Of a stretch of 64,000 nt of DNA, positions 12,130 to 25,899 are shown piece by piece (the first letter of the stretch is position 1; each line of letters starts with the position of its first letter). The DNA is taken from the NCBI GenBank assembly GCA_015680905.1, contig CM027377.1, positions 22,964,501 through 23,028,500 of the forward strand. The letters run 5' to 3'. Below the pieces are notes generated by a model. That model did no database searches, had not been told where the DNA came from, and saw only the letters and a program-made list of their open reading frames with translations. Position numbers and translations under genes: made by a program. This DNA is from Coptis chinensis (lineage: Eukaryota > Streptophyta > Magnoliopsida > Ranunculales > Ranunculaceae).

Positions 12130-13017
12130 TAGGAGTGTAAAAAAAAACCGTTGACCCATCATCCGGTAGGGTACCCGGTCTTCACCCGCCACCTAAATCC
12201 GCACCGACCCAAAAACAGACCCGCCTTGCCCCGCCACCATTTTTACGCGGTCGGACTATGGGTGTATGTTCTATGCTCAAACCCGACCCGTCAAACCGCC
12301 CGACCCGCACTGTGTGAAAAGCCGTTGACCAAACCCCGTTGACCCGCATAATTTCAAAACTCTAACTCTAATATTTTTGTATTTTGTTTATATTTTCTTT
12401 TAACTTTTGTAGAAATTTGGGAGATATGAACACAAACTTATGAGTTCAACATCAATTTCAAATATTCAAGTTTGAACATTGGGCAAATATCAAAAATTCA
12501 AATTCAACTTTCGAATTTTGGAGAAGATGAATCATTCATCCTTGTATTAATTTCGAATTATTTTAGTTTATATATTATTGTTTTGTACCATAGATCCTCG
12601 CTCTCATCTTCATATTATCATGTTATAGAAAATAATCAATTTACAAATAAATCACGAAAAAGAAGTTTCAAATTTGTAGATATGGTTTTGGGTTCAAGTT
12701 TTTTTTTTTTTTTTTAATTTATTGATTGATTCCATTTTTTATCTATATTGTGAATTGGAAATATATTACTTGCATAATTATAAAGTTTTTTTAGGTGAAA
12801 TTGGGATAAAATTATAATTTCCACCCGACCGGATGACTTTGCAAAACCCGTCCCGTAAAAAGTTGACCAATCCAACAGTCGGGGTGATGGTACTAAGACA
12901 TGACACTTCAACCCGCCCCACCCCGTCGGAGACCATTTGGATTTGTATCCCTAGGACTCGCCCGCCCGCCACTATTTGACCCACAATTGACCCGACCCGC
13001 CCAGTATTACACCCCTA
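12130..13017. mobile_element. non-autonomous hAT-like element (888 bp)
   Basis: The perfect 8-bp duplication AGTCCGAG lies at 12122-12129 and 13018-13025. The ends are TAGGAGTGTAA and, at the other side, the inverted TTACACCCCTA (one mismatch). Short inverted repeats plus an 8-bp duplication are the hAT hallmark. Both subterminal regions are unusually C-rich (CCCGACCCG-type motifs) and the middle is AT-rich. There is no transposase. Removing the element restores a sequence (TCCGAGTCTTGCACGG) that resembles 14018-14035. Confidence 0.75.
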
Positions 13018-13155
13018 AGTCCGAGTCTTGCACGGTTGCACACTAATACTTCTATGTATTCTAATTCCCTTTTCTACATGAACGGAATCCTGAACAACCT
13101 GACTTTTGATTATGACTTCTGAGTCAATATTTAAGGATATTTTGCTACTCCACAC

Positions 13156-13605
13156 TAGGGCTGTTAATGGGGGTTTCGATAACCCGATAACCGATCCAAA
13201 CCAAACCGATAAAAAATGGTTTGGGTTTTAATAATTTTGTTTGTCCTCTACCGACTCGAAATCGAACCGAACCGATAAGATATTGGTTTGGTTTCGAGTT
13301 TGTCTTCTACCGAACCGATATGAACCCGAACCGATAAAATAATATTTTAATAATATTTATGATTAATTTTTTATATGTTTATCAATTGTGTGGCTGAAAT
13401 TAATTGATTTAATTTAAGATTTATTTGATTTTATAGTTTTCGGTTCGGATTGATTCGGTTTCAGATTGTATATCTTATTGGTTCGGTTCGATTTTGGATG
13501 AAAAATAATATTATCGATTTGGTTCGGTTTCGGGTTTTCAATTTTCTTATCAGTTCGGTTTGGATTTTTCAAAACCCGACCCAAACCAATCGATTGATGG
13601 CCTTG
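13156..13605. mobile_element. non-autonomous hAT-like MITE (450 bp)
   Basis: The perfect 8-bp duplication CTCCACAC lies at 13148-13155 and 13606-13613. The ends TAGGGCTGTTAATGG and (inverted) CAAGGCCATCAATCG are imperfect inverted repeats. The interior is filled with CCGAACCGATAA-like and GGTTCGGTTTCGG-like motifs on opposite strands. It has no coding capacity. Confidence 0.65.
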
Positions 13606-14042
13606 CTCCACACACAACGCATTAAGTTTAGCAAATTATTTTAATAGCGAATTGGCATCAGATCGTAATCATTGCTAATTTTTTTAAGAATAAGATGATT
13701 TAAATAGCTCTAAGAGTAGATTAGTTGGGCCTACAATATATTTTCAAATATTCTTTGTAGATATTGCCTAGGATATGCTGATTGCTGAATACCTTTTTTT
13801 TTTTTTTTGCCTAGCGTATAGTGAAACTAATCAATGGACTTAAGTGGAATTTTTTTTACCAATTCAAGGTTTACTTAGCGCAAAAAACAGTTTAACGGTC
13901 AAAATGAAAAAACGAGACAAGTTCAATGGAATATTTGCAATTAGGCCTTTTTTTAGTAATTCTCTCATTAAATAATTGGTAGTTGGATCATGGATAAAAT
14001 TAAAGAATAAGAAAACAAATCCGAGTCTTGTACAGCAAGTCT

Positions 14043-14070
14043 ACGTGTGTGACACGTGCCCATGGACTAG
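14043..14070 (+). mobile_element. Helitron 3' terminus (plus strand)
   Basis: ACGTGT-GTG-ACACGT is a perfect 6-bp stem (14043-14057), followed by GCCCATGGA and CTAG (14067-14070), then T. This is the Helitron 3' layout. The matching 5' end was not identified. Confidence 0.5.
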
Positions 14071-14701
14071 TGTGAAATTAATTACAAAGTCCTATTCCAT
14101 CCGCTTGAGTAAAGTCAGCAAACTGTAAACTGTTTCAACTGTTAAAATAATTGAAGGACAAGGAGCAGCCATGTAGCTAATAAGTTGGGTACTTCTGAGT
14201 TCTTCATTTCTCTTGCCTTAGTAGAGAAGACTACAGAGCCTGGAAGTTATGATATAACACGTCCTTTTCACGGCTTAGTTTGTAAGTATATATCCAAGCC
14301 TTCATTTGTTATTTTAGCACGTACGTCGTTTTAAAGTTGTATATCAACGACAGAGTTGTTGTCTTAAAAATCTTTTTGCGTGTGAACTTAGTGTTTTGCG
14401 AGCTAGCTCATTTGTGAGATCTTCGAAATAACTTTATAGCTCTCTGGTATGCTTAAATGATTGAGTGCTTTCAATTCATAATAAACAGAAAGATTCTATA
14501 TTATGTTTCCTTTTACATGCATGTTGACTATGCCTTGATGTCTATTGACGGTTCACCACTTGTTGGCTTCTAATATGTAACTACTGTCATGTGCCACTTT
14601 AGGATTGGTAGTGAGTAATATCCTCCTTACAGACGTGAACAGGAACAGGAGAAAGCCAAATGGAGAACTAACAATCAAAAGTAGAAATCAAAGAAGACGA
14701 T

Positions 14702-15867
14702 ATGGATGAGGTACGAAAAGGGACTGAAAAACTTCCTGGACTAAAACATCTACAATTTGATGATGGGGACAAGCTTCAGAATAACGTGTTGGAAAATCGC
14801 AAAGCGGTGAATAATTTTAAAGGGGCCGTGCGTAGCTCAAATGCGATGGAAGTGTCATTAGAACTGCAAAGAGATAAAATACGGCGATATTCACCTAAGG
14901 ATCTTATGAGGTTTACTAAATATTTCACTTGTCAAATAGGTTCTGGCGCTTATGGAGAAGTCTTTAAAGGTCAACTACCTAACGGTGAGAAAGTAGCGGT
15001 TAAGAAATTAAAAAAAACTGCAATGGATGTTATGGAATCCACATTCATGGCTGAAGTGAGATCAATGAGCAGTACTTCTCATCGAAACCTAGTTAGACTT
15101 TACGGGTATTGCTTTGAGGCAAACATGAAAGCACTTGTCTATGAATACTTGGAGAATGGATCTTTGGATGTTATTTTGTATGAGAACCATCTTAAGTTGC
15201 CGTGGCAGAGGTTGTATGACATTGCAACTGAGATAGCAAAGGGGCTTTCTTATTTGCATGAAAGTTGCTACGAGGTAATAGTTCACTATGATGTAAAGGC
15301 TAGTAATGTGCTCATTGACTCAAATTTTGCTCCTAAGATTGCGGATTTTGGATTTGCCAAGGTTTCTCAAAGAGATGTCAGTCAATTATCTTTGATCGGA
15401 TTCAGAGGGACCCGCAGCTTTGCTGCCCCAGAAATGTGGATGCAAATGCCAATAACTTACAAAAGTGATGTTTACAGCTTCGGCATGATGTTGTTCGAAG
15501 TTTTGGGGAGGAGGAGGATTTGTGTCGGCGATAATTGGTTTCCAGGACAAGTTTGGGAAAACTTTAAGAATGGACAAGTAAATGAAATTATGGAGGAATG
15601 TGGAATTGAGGACATGGACAGAGAAAATGCAACAACATTAGCTGTTGTGGCATTGTGGTGTACTCAGCACAATCCCGGTGACAGACCAACCATGAGCAAG
15701 GTGGTGAAAGTTCTTGAGGGGTACATACAACTTCCGCCCCCTCCCGATCCACTTTTTCCATATAGCGTCTCTTTAAACGCAAGCAAATTGGGAGCTAGTT
15801 CCATAGCAATTAGCGGACCTCCTCCTTCACCAGTTTCTTCTGATGTCTCTCTCACCCGGAGTGAACG

Positions 15868-15871
<4 letters not shown>
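14702..15871 (+). CDS. receptor-like cytoplasmic kinase (LRK10-like kinase domain, no ectodomain)
   Basis: The intact 389-residue ORF starts at the first usable ATG; an ATG at 14660 stops at once. The kinase domain spans roughly residues 64-340. It has glycine loop GSGAYG (80-85), VAVK lysine 101, HYDVKASN with catalytic Asp 197, DFG 215-217 and APE 242-244. HYD instead of HRD marks a non-RD kinase, a class often linked to innate immune signalling. There is no signal peptide, ectodomain or membrane helix. The sequence RRYSPKDLM before the kinase and the family pattern resemble LRK10-like receptor kinases stripped to the cytoplasmic part. The tail is Pro/Ser-rich. The last codons overlap a good splice donor (CG|GTAAGA at 15867/15868) that would replace the stop by the hexokinase-like frame downstream. 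Confidence 0.8.
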
Positions 15872-17552
<1,681 letters not shown>

Positions 17553-17600
17553 ATCAAAGTTGTTATGCCAGTATCATCTAGTACAGGTGCTGTTCCTATC

Positions 17601-17679
17601 TGTGTGTATTGACTTTTCTAGTGCTAAATGGGAATATATTTCGTCTCCTTTGTGTGTATTGGCTTTTCTAGTGCTAAAT
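17601..17679. repeat. 29-bp tandem-type repeat pair
   Basis: TGTGTGTATTGACTTTTCTA and the following nine bases at 17601-17629 recur at 17651-17679 with one mismatch, after a 21-bp spacer, just past the hexokinase copy. Confidence 0.6.
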
Positions 17680-18681
17680 CTTTTTCGTTCTGTTTTTTTT
17701 CAGTAAAAAACAAAGCACTTACTGCTTCAAGTTCTAAACTCCTTAAGGCTTAACCTTACAGAAGTATAGAGTCTAGAGTTTAGAAGTATATACGCCATGA
17801 ACAAATCTTTCAAAATTTGAGCTGGATTCTGTGCCTTGTTTTCGGGCCTCGGCCAGTATCTTGAGCTAGTTTGCCCGAGTACCTTTGTTTACTTTGCTTG
17901 TTCGGATGATATACAGGCCTAGCTAATTGAGTTACTGACTTTCAGTTGATCAGGCTTGGCTCACTTGTGAAACTGGGTCTCTTTACTCTGCCTCCTATCG
18001 ATACATGAAGTAAACGACCTTGAGCAATGAACCATGCACAAGGAGCTTAACACATTTTCCAGCTCTACAAGAATTTATGGTTATTGGAAGGGTGATCGTG
18101 TCAATTTAGAGTCTTTGTACCCAAAATCGAGCAATTGAAAAATTCATGAAGGGATGAGATTTACATCAAGCAAATAAGAATTGACTGAACTACTGGAGAC
18201 TATTTTGCCTATTGAGAAGTAAGAAAGAAAAATGACAATAATTTACTTGACGAAAATATATTGTTCCTTACGTAGTTACAATGCAATTTCCCAATTTTTA
18301 TTCGAAAAATAGTTATCAAGTGCTTAACAATTGCACCAAATCCGCACTAGTGTGTTCTCCCACTCCACTCAATTTTTTAATAAGTACTTGTAATTATTGA
18401 GGAAAAAAATTGCATTTATCAGCGTGAATCCATAACTATTAAAGCAAATCAACAACTACGGAAAAATTCTTTAGAGTATATACCACTTATCCAAAGTTCC
18501 AAACTCAAGTCAACTAACCATTTAGGATTAGTGGCATTTAAATTAGCTAGTGTTCATAAGAATAAACTTGGCAGTTTTTAAGTAGACATCACATTTCATA
18601 ATTTAGAATATAAGATGATTCACTGAACACTACATCTAGATAATAACAGTAGTATAATTTGATAATAATAAGTTGATAAAA
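17680..18681. other. no gene recognised
   Basis: AT-rich intergenic sequence between the hexokinase copy and the DELLA fragment. The region where a GRAS domain would be expected (below 18682 on the minus strand) shows none. Confidence 0.5.
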
Positions 18682-19005
18682 CTACATGCAACCATGACTC
18701 CATGAGCCATACATTTTGAGTTCATCAACATGACATAAACGGGACTGGGGGGGGGGGGGTGGTTTACTGGGGTGTGGGAGATTGTCAACTTCACGCAGCA
18801 TGGATTCAAGCCAAGAAGAGAGATCCGAAGGATTGTAATGAACAGTTGCCTCTGATGGAAGATGTGAAAGCGAATGATCTTCTTGAGCTAAACCCAACAT
18901 TGCCTCAACTTGCTCCAGCTTCTTAGCTACCTCAGCCACATCCTTGGACCTCACCTTGTAACCAGACATAGCAAGGATCTCATCTTCTCCTCTTTCGTCG
19001 TCCAT
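18682..19005 (-). CDS. stand-alone DELLA domain protein lacking GRAS domain
   Basis: The intact 107-residue ORF corresponds to the N-terminal regulatory domain of DELLA proteins, the repressors of gibberellin signalling. It has DEILAMSGYKVRSKD (DELLA motif with Ile for Leu), VAEVAKKLEQVEAMLG (LExLE-like helix), AQEDHSLSHL and TVHYNPSDLSSWLESML. This domain is what the gibberellin receptor GID1 binds. Full DELLAs are about 500-600 residues and carry a C-terminal GRAS domain. Here a Pro run (coded by a C/G homopolymer at about 18746-18758) leads to a short unrelated tail and stop. It is either a truncated duplicate or a small protein able to occupy GID1. No frameshift is seen. Confidence 0.8.
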   Translation of the reverse strand: MDDERGEDEILAMSGYKVRSKDVAEVAKKLEQVEAMLGLAQEDHSLSHLPSEATVHYNPSDLSSWLESMLREVDNLPHPSKPPPPPQSRLCHVDELKMYGSWSHGCM

Positions 19006-19917
19006 CTCAGTTGTAATAAATCAACTTAACAGCACTGAAAAACTTTTTGTTCCACATTTAACAATGCTTTGAGAATGTGATTGAGCAGGTTGTACTTGGC
19101 TCATATATATATATATATAACAACTTTGATGATATTTAATTTTCTTGACTACTTTATTTCTTGTAAAGTTGTTCACAATTTTTATGGTAAGAAGTCATTC
19201 TTCTCACTTTGTCACTTGTTCTTTGTCATTATGGATCACGAATTCACGACTTAATTCCGCGATGGACATGATGCAAATCATCTACAGTAATACGCTTTTT
19301 CGGATCCAATAGTATCTGGTTTAAGCTACTACATACTATTGCAGTCACCATGCAAGTGCGGCGCTTGGCCAATTGCACAGATCATTGTCTCATTGGGAAT
19401 ACTGGTATAATCACTATTGCCATGATTGGTGAATGATGCATTGATGCTCCATGTTACACACACAAGTTTAAAGTTGATAATTTGAGAAACGCAAATCAAT
19501 CACTTTTTAAGCCGACCTACCTTCAATTTACTGAATAATAAACAAAACCTTGATAACTATCCTGTACATATACATCATGTAGCCAAAATTTTCTCTTTCA
19601 AGGGCATCTAAGTAGAGCCATTTATTCACCTCTTCTTTCCAATTTGATTGGTTTCATGGGTCATGATGAGACGAGTACCACCCCATTCAGGATATAGCTC
19701 AAAAACAAGTCACAAGCTCACAGCTCAGATGTCGATTCACTTGACTCTTTTGCAAAATCGATGCATCAAAAATACGCATCAAATTTGGTTAAGTGTCAAC
19801 TCTGCTCGAATCCAGCTGGCCTGCACTCTGAATTTGCCTTGGAAGGGGGAATGCTAACAAAATCCCAGCTAAGAGGCAAACCATGGATAACCAAGGAGTA
19901 GTAAGAAGCACTTTCAT
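19006..19917. other. upstream region of the DELLA fragment; no other gene
   Basis: A TATATATA run at about 19104-19121 lies roughly 100 bp upstream of the minus-strand DELLA ORF and could serve as its TATA element. The rest is unremarkable. Confidence 0.35.
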
Positions 19918-22900
19918 TTATACTGTGATTGTCATAAGCTTTGATGTCAGAATGCCAGCTTCCGAGTCCTCATTGACATGTTGATCCACGTTCACAGTAG
20001 TCGTGGATGCTCTAATTCCAGGACGTGGAAATGGGGAATTATTAATGGTAACCAACTTTTCCATTGCGGGCCCATCTGATGATCGCCCATGACCAGTTAG
20101 AATCCGCTTCAGCTGAGGCCGATGGCAGATAATTCTACCCCTGTTCCACCCCGGATAACAGAAATATGATGATACACTATCTTTTAGAAATGAATATACA
20201 GCTTTGGCAACAGGAAACTCCCGTGTTATCGAGCTTCTTTCCATTTCTCCTCGACTGGTAAGACACAAAAGAGTACAATGATTAAGGACATCCAAAAAGG
20301 GATTCAGGAGAACTGAGAAGTCTCAAGTGAAAATTAAGATTTTGTGACTAAGTTTCCGGTTTCCACATATTGCTAGGTCCATATATGTTTGAGACACTAT
20401 GAGTCTATGAGGCAATATTAGCTTCGCATGTAAAGGTTATTCATGACCATCAGAGACATCCATTTTGAATGGTCTCTTCAAAGAATCAGGGGATTGCCCT
20501 TTTGAGTGCTTCATGGCTAGATGGGGCAGATTACCACTTTGGGCAATGGGTGATGGGTTGTGAGCTCTTAATTTTGCTTGGCTGCATGTATGTATTTGGC
20601 TCAAGATCCGTGTCATGTTCTTTTGTCTATGCATATGGTCTTCACATATACAAAATATAAGGTCTGAGAGTCATCAATGTAACAGAGGAAGAGAAGAATG
20701 ACTTACACTACCACAACGGCTGCCAAATGTGGAAGATCCTCCCGGTTGGTGAACATATCGTGAACATTATTCAGCCAGACAGATGTTGCTGTAAGAGCAC
20801 CACCAACTGACATCCTAAAAAGATAACAACATCACAAATTTTAAAATATGTTATATCTGAAACCATAATCTTTTGACAATAGAGGGGTGGGGGTGCTAGT
20901 TAAGCAAACATCACACCTGTGAACATCCACAGACCAAACAAGCTTGCTTTTGCGGAACAACTCAGGGAATAGGCCACGTACTGTTGCCTCACGGAGAACT
21001 TTTGCAGATCGTGCCTTTTGGCCCAACCACCAGAGTGCCTCTAGAAGTGCATTGTAAAACCTCAATCCCAAACCACAACCTTCAGAATTAAATTTATCAA
21101 AGACATATTCTACCATTTGCCAGTTAATGTCATCATCATAGTCCCCTTTAATCATATGCCCTATGACTTGATGAGCATTAGATACCCTATTTGTGATCAT
21201 CTCTTCCAAAAGCTCGTTAGCTTCGTCCCACCTGAAATATGTGAACCTCACAGGTGAGACATATAAAACAAAATTGTGTGAGGAACATCAAGCAGTAAAA
21301 TCATGAGAGAGAACACCATACTATTTGTTAGCAATATCATATTACACTAAGTCAAGGTGTGATTAGAAATTGAACAATTGTAGATAAGTTGTACTTAATT
21401 CTTGAATATTAAACCAGAAGCTATCAGATGCCTATGTTATATTCTAGACAAGTACAAAGGATCATCAATGTTAAGTACAATACATCACCTCCAACTTGAG
21501 GCTGATCAGTCCATATGACGAGGAAACCCGAGGTCAAATAAATCCGCTGTTCAAAGGTTTATAGATGTTGTTTATATTGCGAAGCTCGCCATTTCCCATT
21601 TGTATCGGGCCATTTAACCCTCATAACTTCTTTTTAGCATTTCCATCCACGCCCACTTCAGCTTCCCTCTTTCCTCTCAAAGCCTTCAGCCTTAATTAAT
21701 GTGTAACCTTATGCTGTTCATATTCTTCATCTCAAACTGTTTCAAATAAATTTCATCTTATACCCAATTGAAGTTCTTTGTGAATTTTTAGAATACACTG
21801 ATACTCTACAAGTAGGTGGTCTTTCCAAGCTTTTACCACATGTTGATTTTGACATCCTCATTTAAACTCATTATATGCATTTTTAGACAACGACTAATAT
21901 AAACGCGTCTGATTTTCCTAATCAAAAGAAAAAATAGAAAAAGAAAAACCACTCGCAGCTATTGTTCACAATGTAGAGGTATTTAACAATAAACTTAAGA
22001 TAAACCCCAACTATGCATTAAATAAGTAAATATAAATCAAGATAATGCTCCACAGGCCATAGAAAGGGGTACAATATATAATAGTGGATTGACTACAAAA
22101 TTAGGAACTCCCCATCACCTCATTACTGAATTGCTAAAGCTCTCCAGCAATAATTTACTTTTTTCATGAATGAACAAAATAACCGACCTAGACTGCAAGG
22201 GGAGATCTAATGTACTGCTCGAACCTAGCACTAAAAGGTAAAAGTAAGAGATCGTTGCTACTCTGCAACATTGGCAGTAAGATTCCGTCAAGAATGCTTC
22301 ACGAAAAGTTTATTGAATTAAGGAAAAAGGAAAATGAAAAGGCTTCAAAAAAGGTTTAATGACAAAGATTATTCACACATCATTTCCAAGTAGTCCTAGG
22401 AAGGGATGACGTATTACCGCTTTCATTTCTTGGCTTCCAACGCCAGAATAAGAATAAACAACACTTTTAAACTAAGAACAAACAGTTTGCATCTACTTTC
22501 TGTAAAGCTTTTTAGGCTATTGACAAAGTTCAACTATAGTATACTATATACTATATATATATATGCAGAAGGAACCAGACCTAAAAGTAAAACCATGTGT
22601 CATCAAATAAAGCTGAAGAGTTATCAAAAGTCACGAGGGTCAACTCCAGTAAGATTGAGAATTCGCTGTGTTGTAAGCTGAAGAATTAGTCATACAACTC
22701 TTCTTCCTTTTCCTCTTCCAGGAATGAGCTTTCCTTTTTGACTGAGGAGAATAGGAAAAAAGCAGAAAATTCTATGAAATACTTCAATTAAAGTCAGTAT
22801 AATCTCAGGCACCACCTACTAGAACTTACAACGACATCAAAAGATGAAAAAGATAGTTATGCGATCAAAGTTTAACTCTTTCCTGTTGCACCAGAATATA

Positions 22901-25094
22901 TTGTTCGTCTCCTTTAAAAACAAACTCTTCCTTGTTGATCTTGCCTATGGCACAGCATTAAGGAATCAAAGGAACTGTTTAGTTGTCTCACTCACACAAA
23001 CTATATATCACCAGTGTAGGTTTTTAGTGTTTCCTTTACAATGTCGCACAGATTAGATCTATTTGTGGCTCTAGGTGCTAGCATGTATACCTAATAGGGA
23101 AATAGCTCCTGCATTTTAATTGCTTCCTAAACATTACCCAAAGCATTTTCTATACAAACCATACTTATGGGCTAAACAATTATGTCATGATGTTCTATTA
23201 GTATTAGAAACACACCAAAATAGAGTAACAAAATAAGCAACAACAGGTATACCAAAAAGAATAACAGCACTGACCTCTCTCGCTCTTTGCTATTACAGAT
23301 AGCAACAGACAGTAGCAGATGATACTTGGCACAATTCCCGATGCTTTGATCTCCCGGAACTGCTCCTTACTCTCCTCAAGAAGACCTGCCGAGCAGTATA
23401 TACTTAGAACTGCCTCAAGGGTACGCTCATCAGGTTCACATCTTGATTTTTCCATATCAACATAAGCTTTGAAAGCCGCTTCGAATTGCCCTCCTTGTCC
23501 AAAAGCCTCAATCATTCCATTGAACGAATATGTATTACGTGCTACACGGATTCACCCATTAAGCCAATATATTGCTTCACACTCTTTGTAAAGCCCACCC
23601 TTACCAAACATATGTATCAGAGAATTGTATGTTTCAAGAGTTGGTTTGCTTCCCACCTCGTTCATAGTGTTGAATGCAACAAGAGCCTCCTCATACAATG
23701 CAGATTGTCCCAATGCTTCAACAACACCAGTAAAAGCCTTGGAACTTGGTACCACCCCTTTCTCATTCATGTGAGAGAGAATCTGCTTGGCATCTTCATG
23801 GAGCCCACCCTTTCCACAAGCAAATATCAAGCCCTCAGATGTCTCCATGTTAGGCTCAATATTCTCCTCCACCATATCATGGAACAAAGTAACTACCTCC
23901 TTGAAGTAACCTCCCTCACCAAAACCTCTATAAGAATATTATAAGTAGCTGCATCTGGCTCTGTATTACTCACCTTCATCTCAAGAAACAGCTCATGGAC
24001 ATCATCATACTTCCCATGTCTCCCATACAAATTCAACAAAATACTATAAGTGGTAGCATTCGGAACACACCCCGCTGCCTGCATCTGCCTAAACACACCT
24101 ATAGCCTCTTTCATCGATCCCGACCTAGCATAAGCTTCTAACAAAACATTATATGATGTAATATCTGGTAAATTCCTTTCGACTCCATCTCCTTAAGAAG
24201 CTCAGATACCTTCTCAAGCTTCCCCAATTTTCCAAACGTCTCAACTAAATTAGCATGTGTAGTAATATCCGCACAATCCCCTCATTCATACTCCTAAACA
24301 CCATCTCCGCCTCATCACCAAGTCCTCTATTAGCACAAGCACTAAGCAAAGTATTATAAGTTATAAGATCAGGTTGTATCCCATCATGCGCATTTTTGCT
24401 AAAACAATCCCAACAACCCCTCCCAATCCAAACCACCCCTTGCACACGAATTAATAACAGTATTATAAGTCAATACACTAGGCATTATCCTTTCATCCTT
24501 CATTCTATCTAACAATTCAAGTGAAACTTCATACTGACCATTCCTACCATAAGCATTAATCAAAGAAGTATAACTAAACACACTCCTACCCACACCATGT
24601 GCCGGCATTTCCTCAAAAATCTCACTACACTTATCCAGCAACCCTTCGCGACCGAGTACACCAATCATTATTGTATATATGTGTTCATTGGGCTTACACC
24701 AAATTTGTCTTTGCATATATTTAAATAACCTTAATGACCTTTGCCAATCGCCCCGTTGTGCGAATTCTTTAAAAACTAATGCAAAATCATTTAAAGACAA
24801 TTTATTTTTAAAAATATCAAGACAACGTGCAATACTACCTCTTGGAGGTAAGCTACTTAGCTTGTTTATAAGTGTTTCCACGTCATAGCTGTACTTCCCC
24901 TTCTCTACTGTTACTGATGGGTTACCAAGGATAAGTTCTCTTGGCTTTGCTCTTGTTTTGAAGGAATGAGATAGAATCTTTGTTTTGGAATGAAAGGGGA
25001 GTGAGAAAAGAGGCTTGGGGTTAAATGTGAGTTTTGAGAGTGTAGAGATAGGTGGTGTTTTAGAGATGGGAAGAGATGAGGACATGAGTGTCAT
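19918..25094 (-). CDS. PTAC2: plastid transcriptionally active 2 (PPR-SMR protein), frame-disrupted in this sequence
   Basis: Exons on the minus strand: 25094-23275, 21241-20917, 20814-20707 and 20254-19918. The N-terminus is a transit peptide (MTLMSSSLPISKTPP). The family block RCLDIFKNKLSLNDFALVF and then PPR repeats follow (CKPNEHIYTIMIGVLGREG, VFSYTSLINAYGRNGQYE, LTYNTVINSCARGGLDWEG, MQAAGCVPNATTYSILLNLY). The end is SMR-like (HGRIICHRPQLKRIL in form; literally NRGRIICHRPQLKRIL). pTAC2 is part of the plastid-encoded RNA polymerase complex and is needed for chloroplast transcription. Single-base shifts break exon 1 near 24400, 24280, 24170, 23930 and 23555, yet the residues on both sides match the family closely. 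The last three exons are intact. Recent pseudogene or consensus error; the latter seems more likely to me. Confidence 0.85.
21242..23274 (-). other. large pTAC2 intron
   Basis: About 2 kb between exon 1 (...SER) and WDEANELLEEM. Splice sites are AG|GTCAGT and TTTCAG|G. It contains a short TA repeat near 22538-22564 and no other gene that I recognise. Confidence 0.6.
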
Positions 25095-25899
25095 TTGAGT
25101 GTTTGTTTTGCATGAGAATGGAAATTAGTGTTTTGAGGTTTCAACTGTTGGAGAAGAACAGTGAGCTGAGTTGAAGAGGTTGAAGAGGATTTGGGTAGAT
25201 CACACGTGTAAGTTTCAGAGTGTGGATAACGAGATTTTAGGACAAATCGGTACGATATTTTATTATAATATCGACAAAATCAGTAACACGATATTTATGC
25301 AGTTTTGCTTGAATTGGCGTAGTAGTAGTAGACTGGAAGGCCTTCGAACCGTGCGCACATAAGCGGCAAATTAACAATTCCATCGATGAATGTGCGCGCC
25401 ACAGGCCTGACCAAATATATATACCCTAACTATTAAAATTGGTAAAACATTTAAGTGATGATACCAAAAGTATGGGAATTCAACTTTGCCGATATGAATG
25501 AGTTATTGATCTCATTTAAAACTGGCTTGCGAATAAAAAAAATAATGAAAAAAAGACATCCAATATCTCCAATATCATAATATTATTGTGATATGTGTTC
25601 ATATATCGAAGAAATCTTTTTTGTAAATTATATTGAATGGCTATAAATTGATTTTATCGTGACATATGTTGATATATCCATAATATTTACAGTGAAATCT
25701 ATATAATCATCGTCATGATAAATCCATTTCAATGGCTAAATTTGATGAAAATTTTCGTACTACTGTCTATTATATCCAATTATATCTTTTACTATTTTAA
25801 AAATCATGACCCCCACCTACAATGTTACAATAGTGATTTAATATTAAAAAATGTGTGACTCTTGGTCATTTATTTGTGACTGTTTTGCCTTTATAATTA
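25095..25899. other. pTAC2 upstream region and AT-rich spacer
   Basis: Sequence 5' of the minus-strand pTAC2 start; no gene recognised. It includes two related TGATATGTGTTCATATATC-like motifs near 25590 and 25660. Confidence 0.35.

Noticed and set aside
23204..24445. Several short PPR ORFs as separate genes
   Set aside because: They are consecutive parts of pTAC2 exon 1 separated by one-base shifts.
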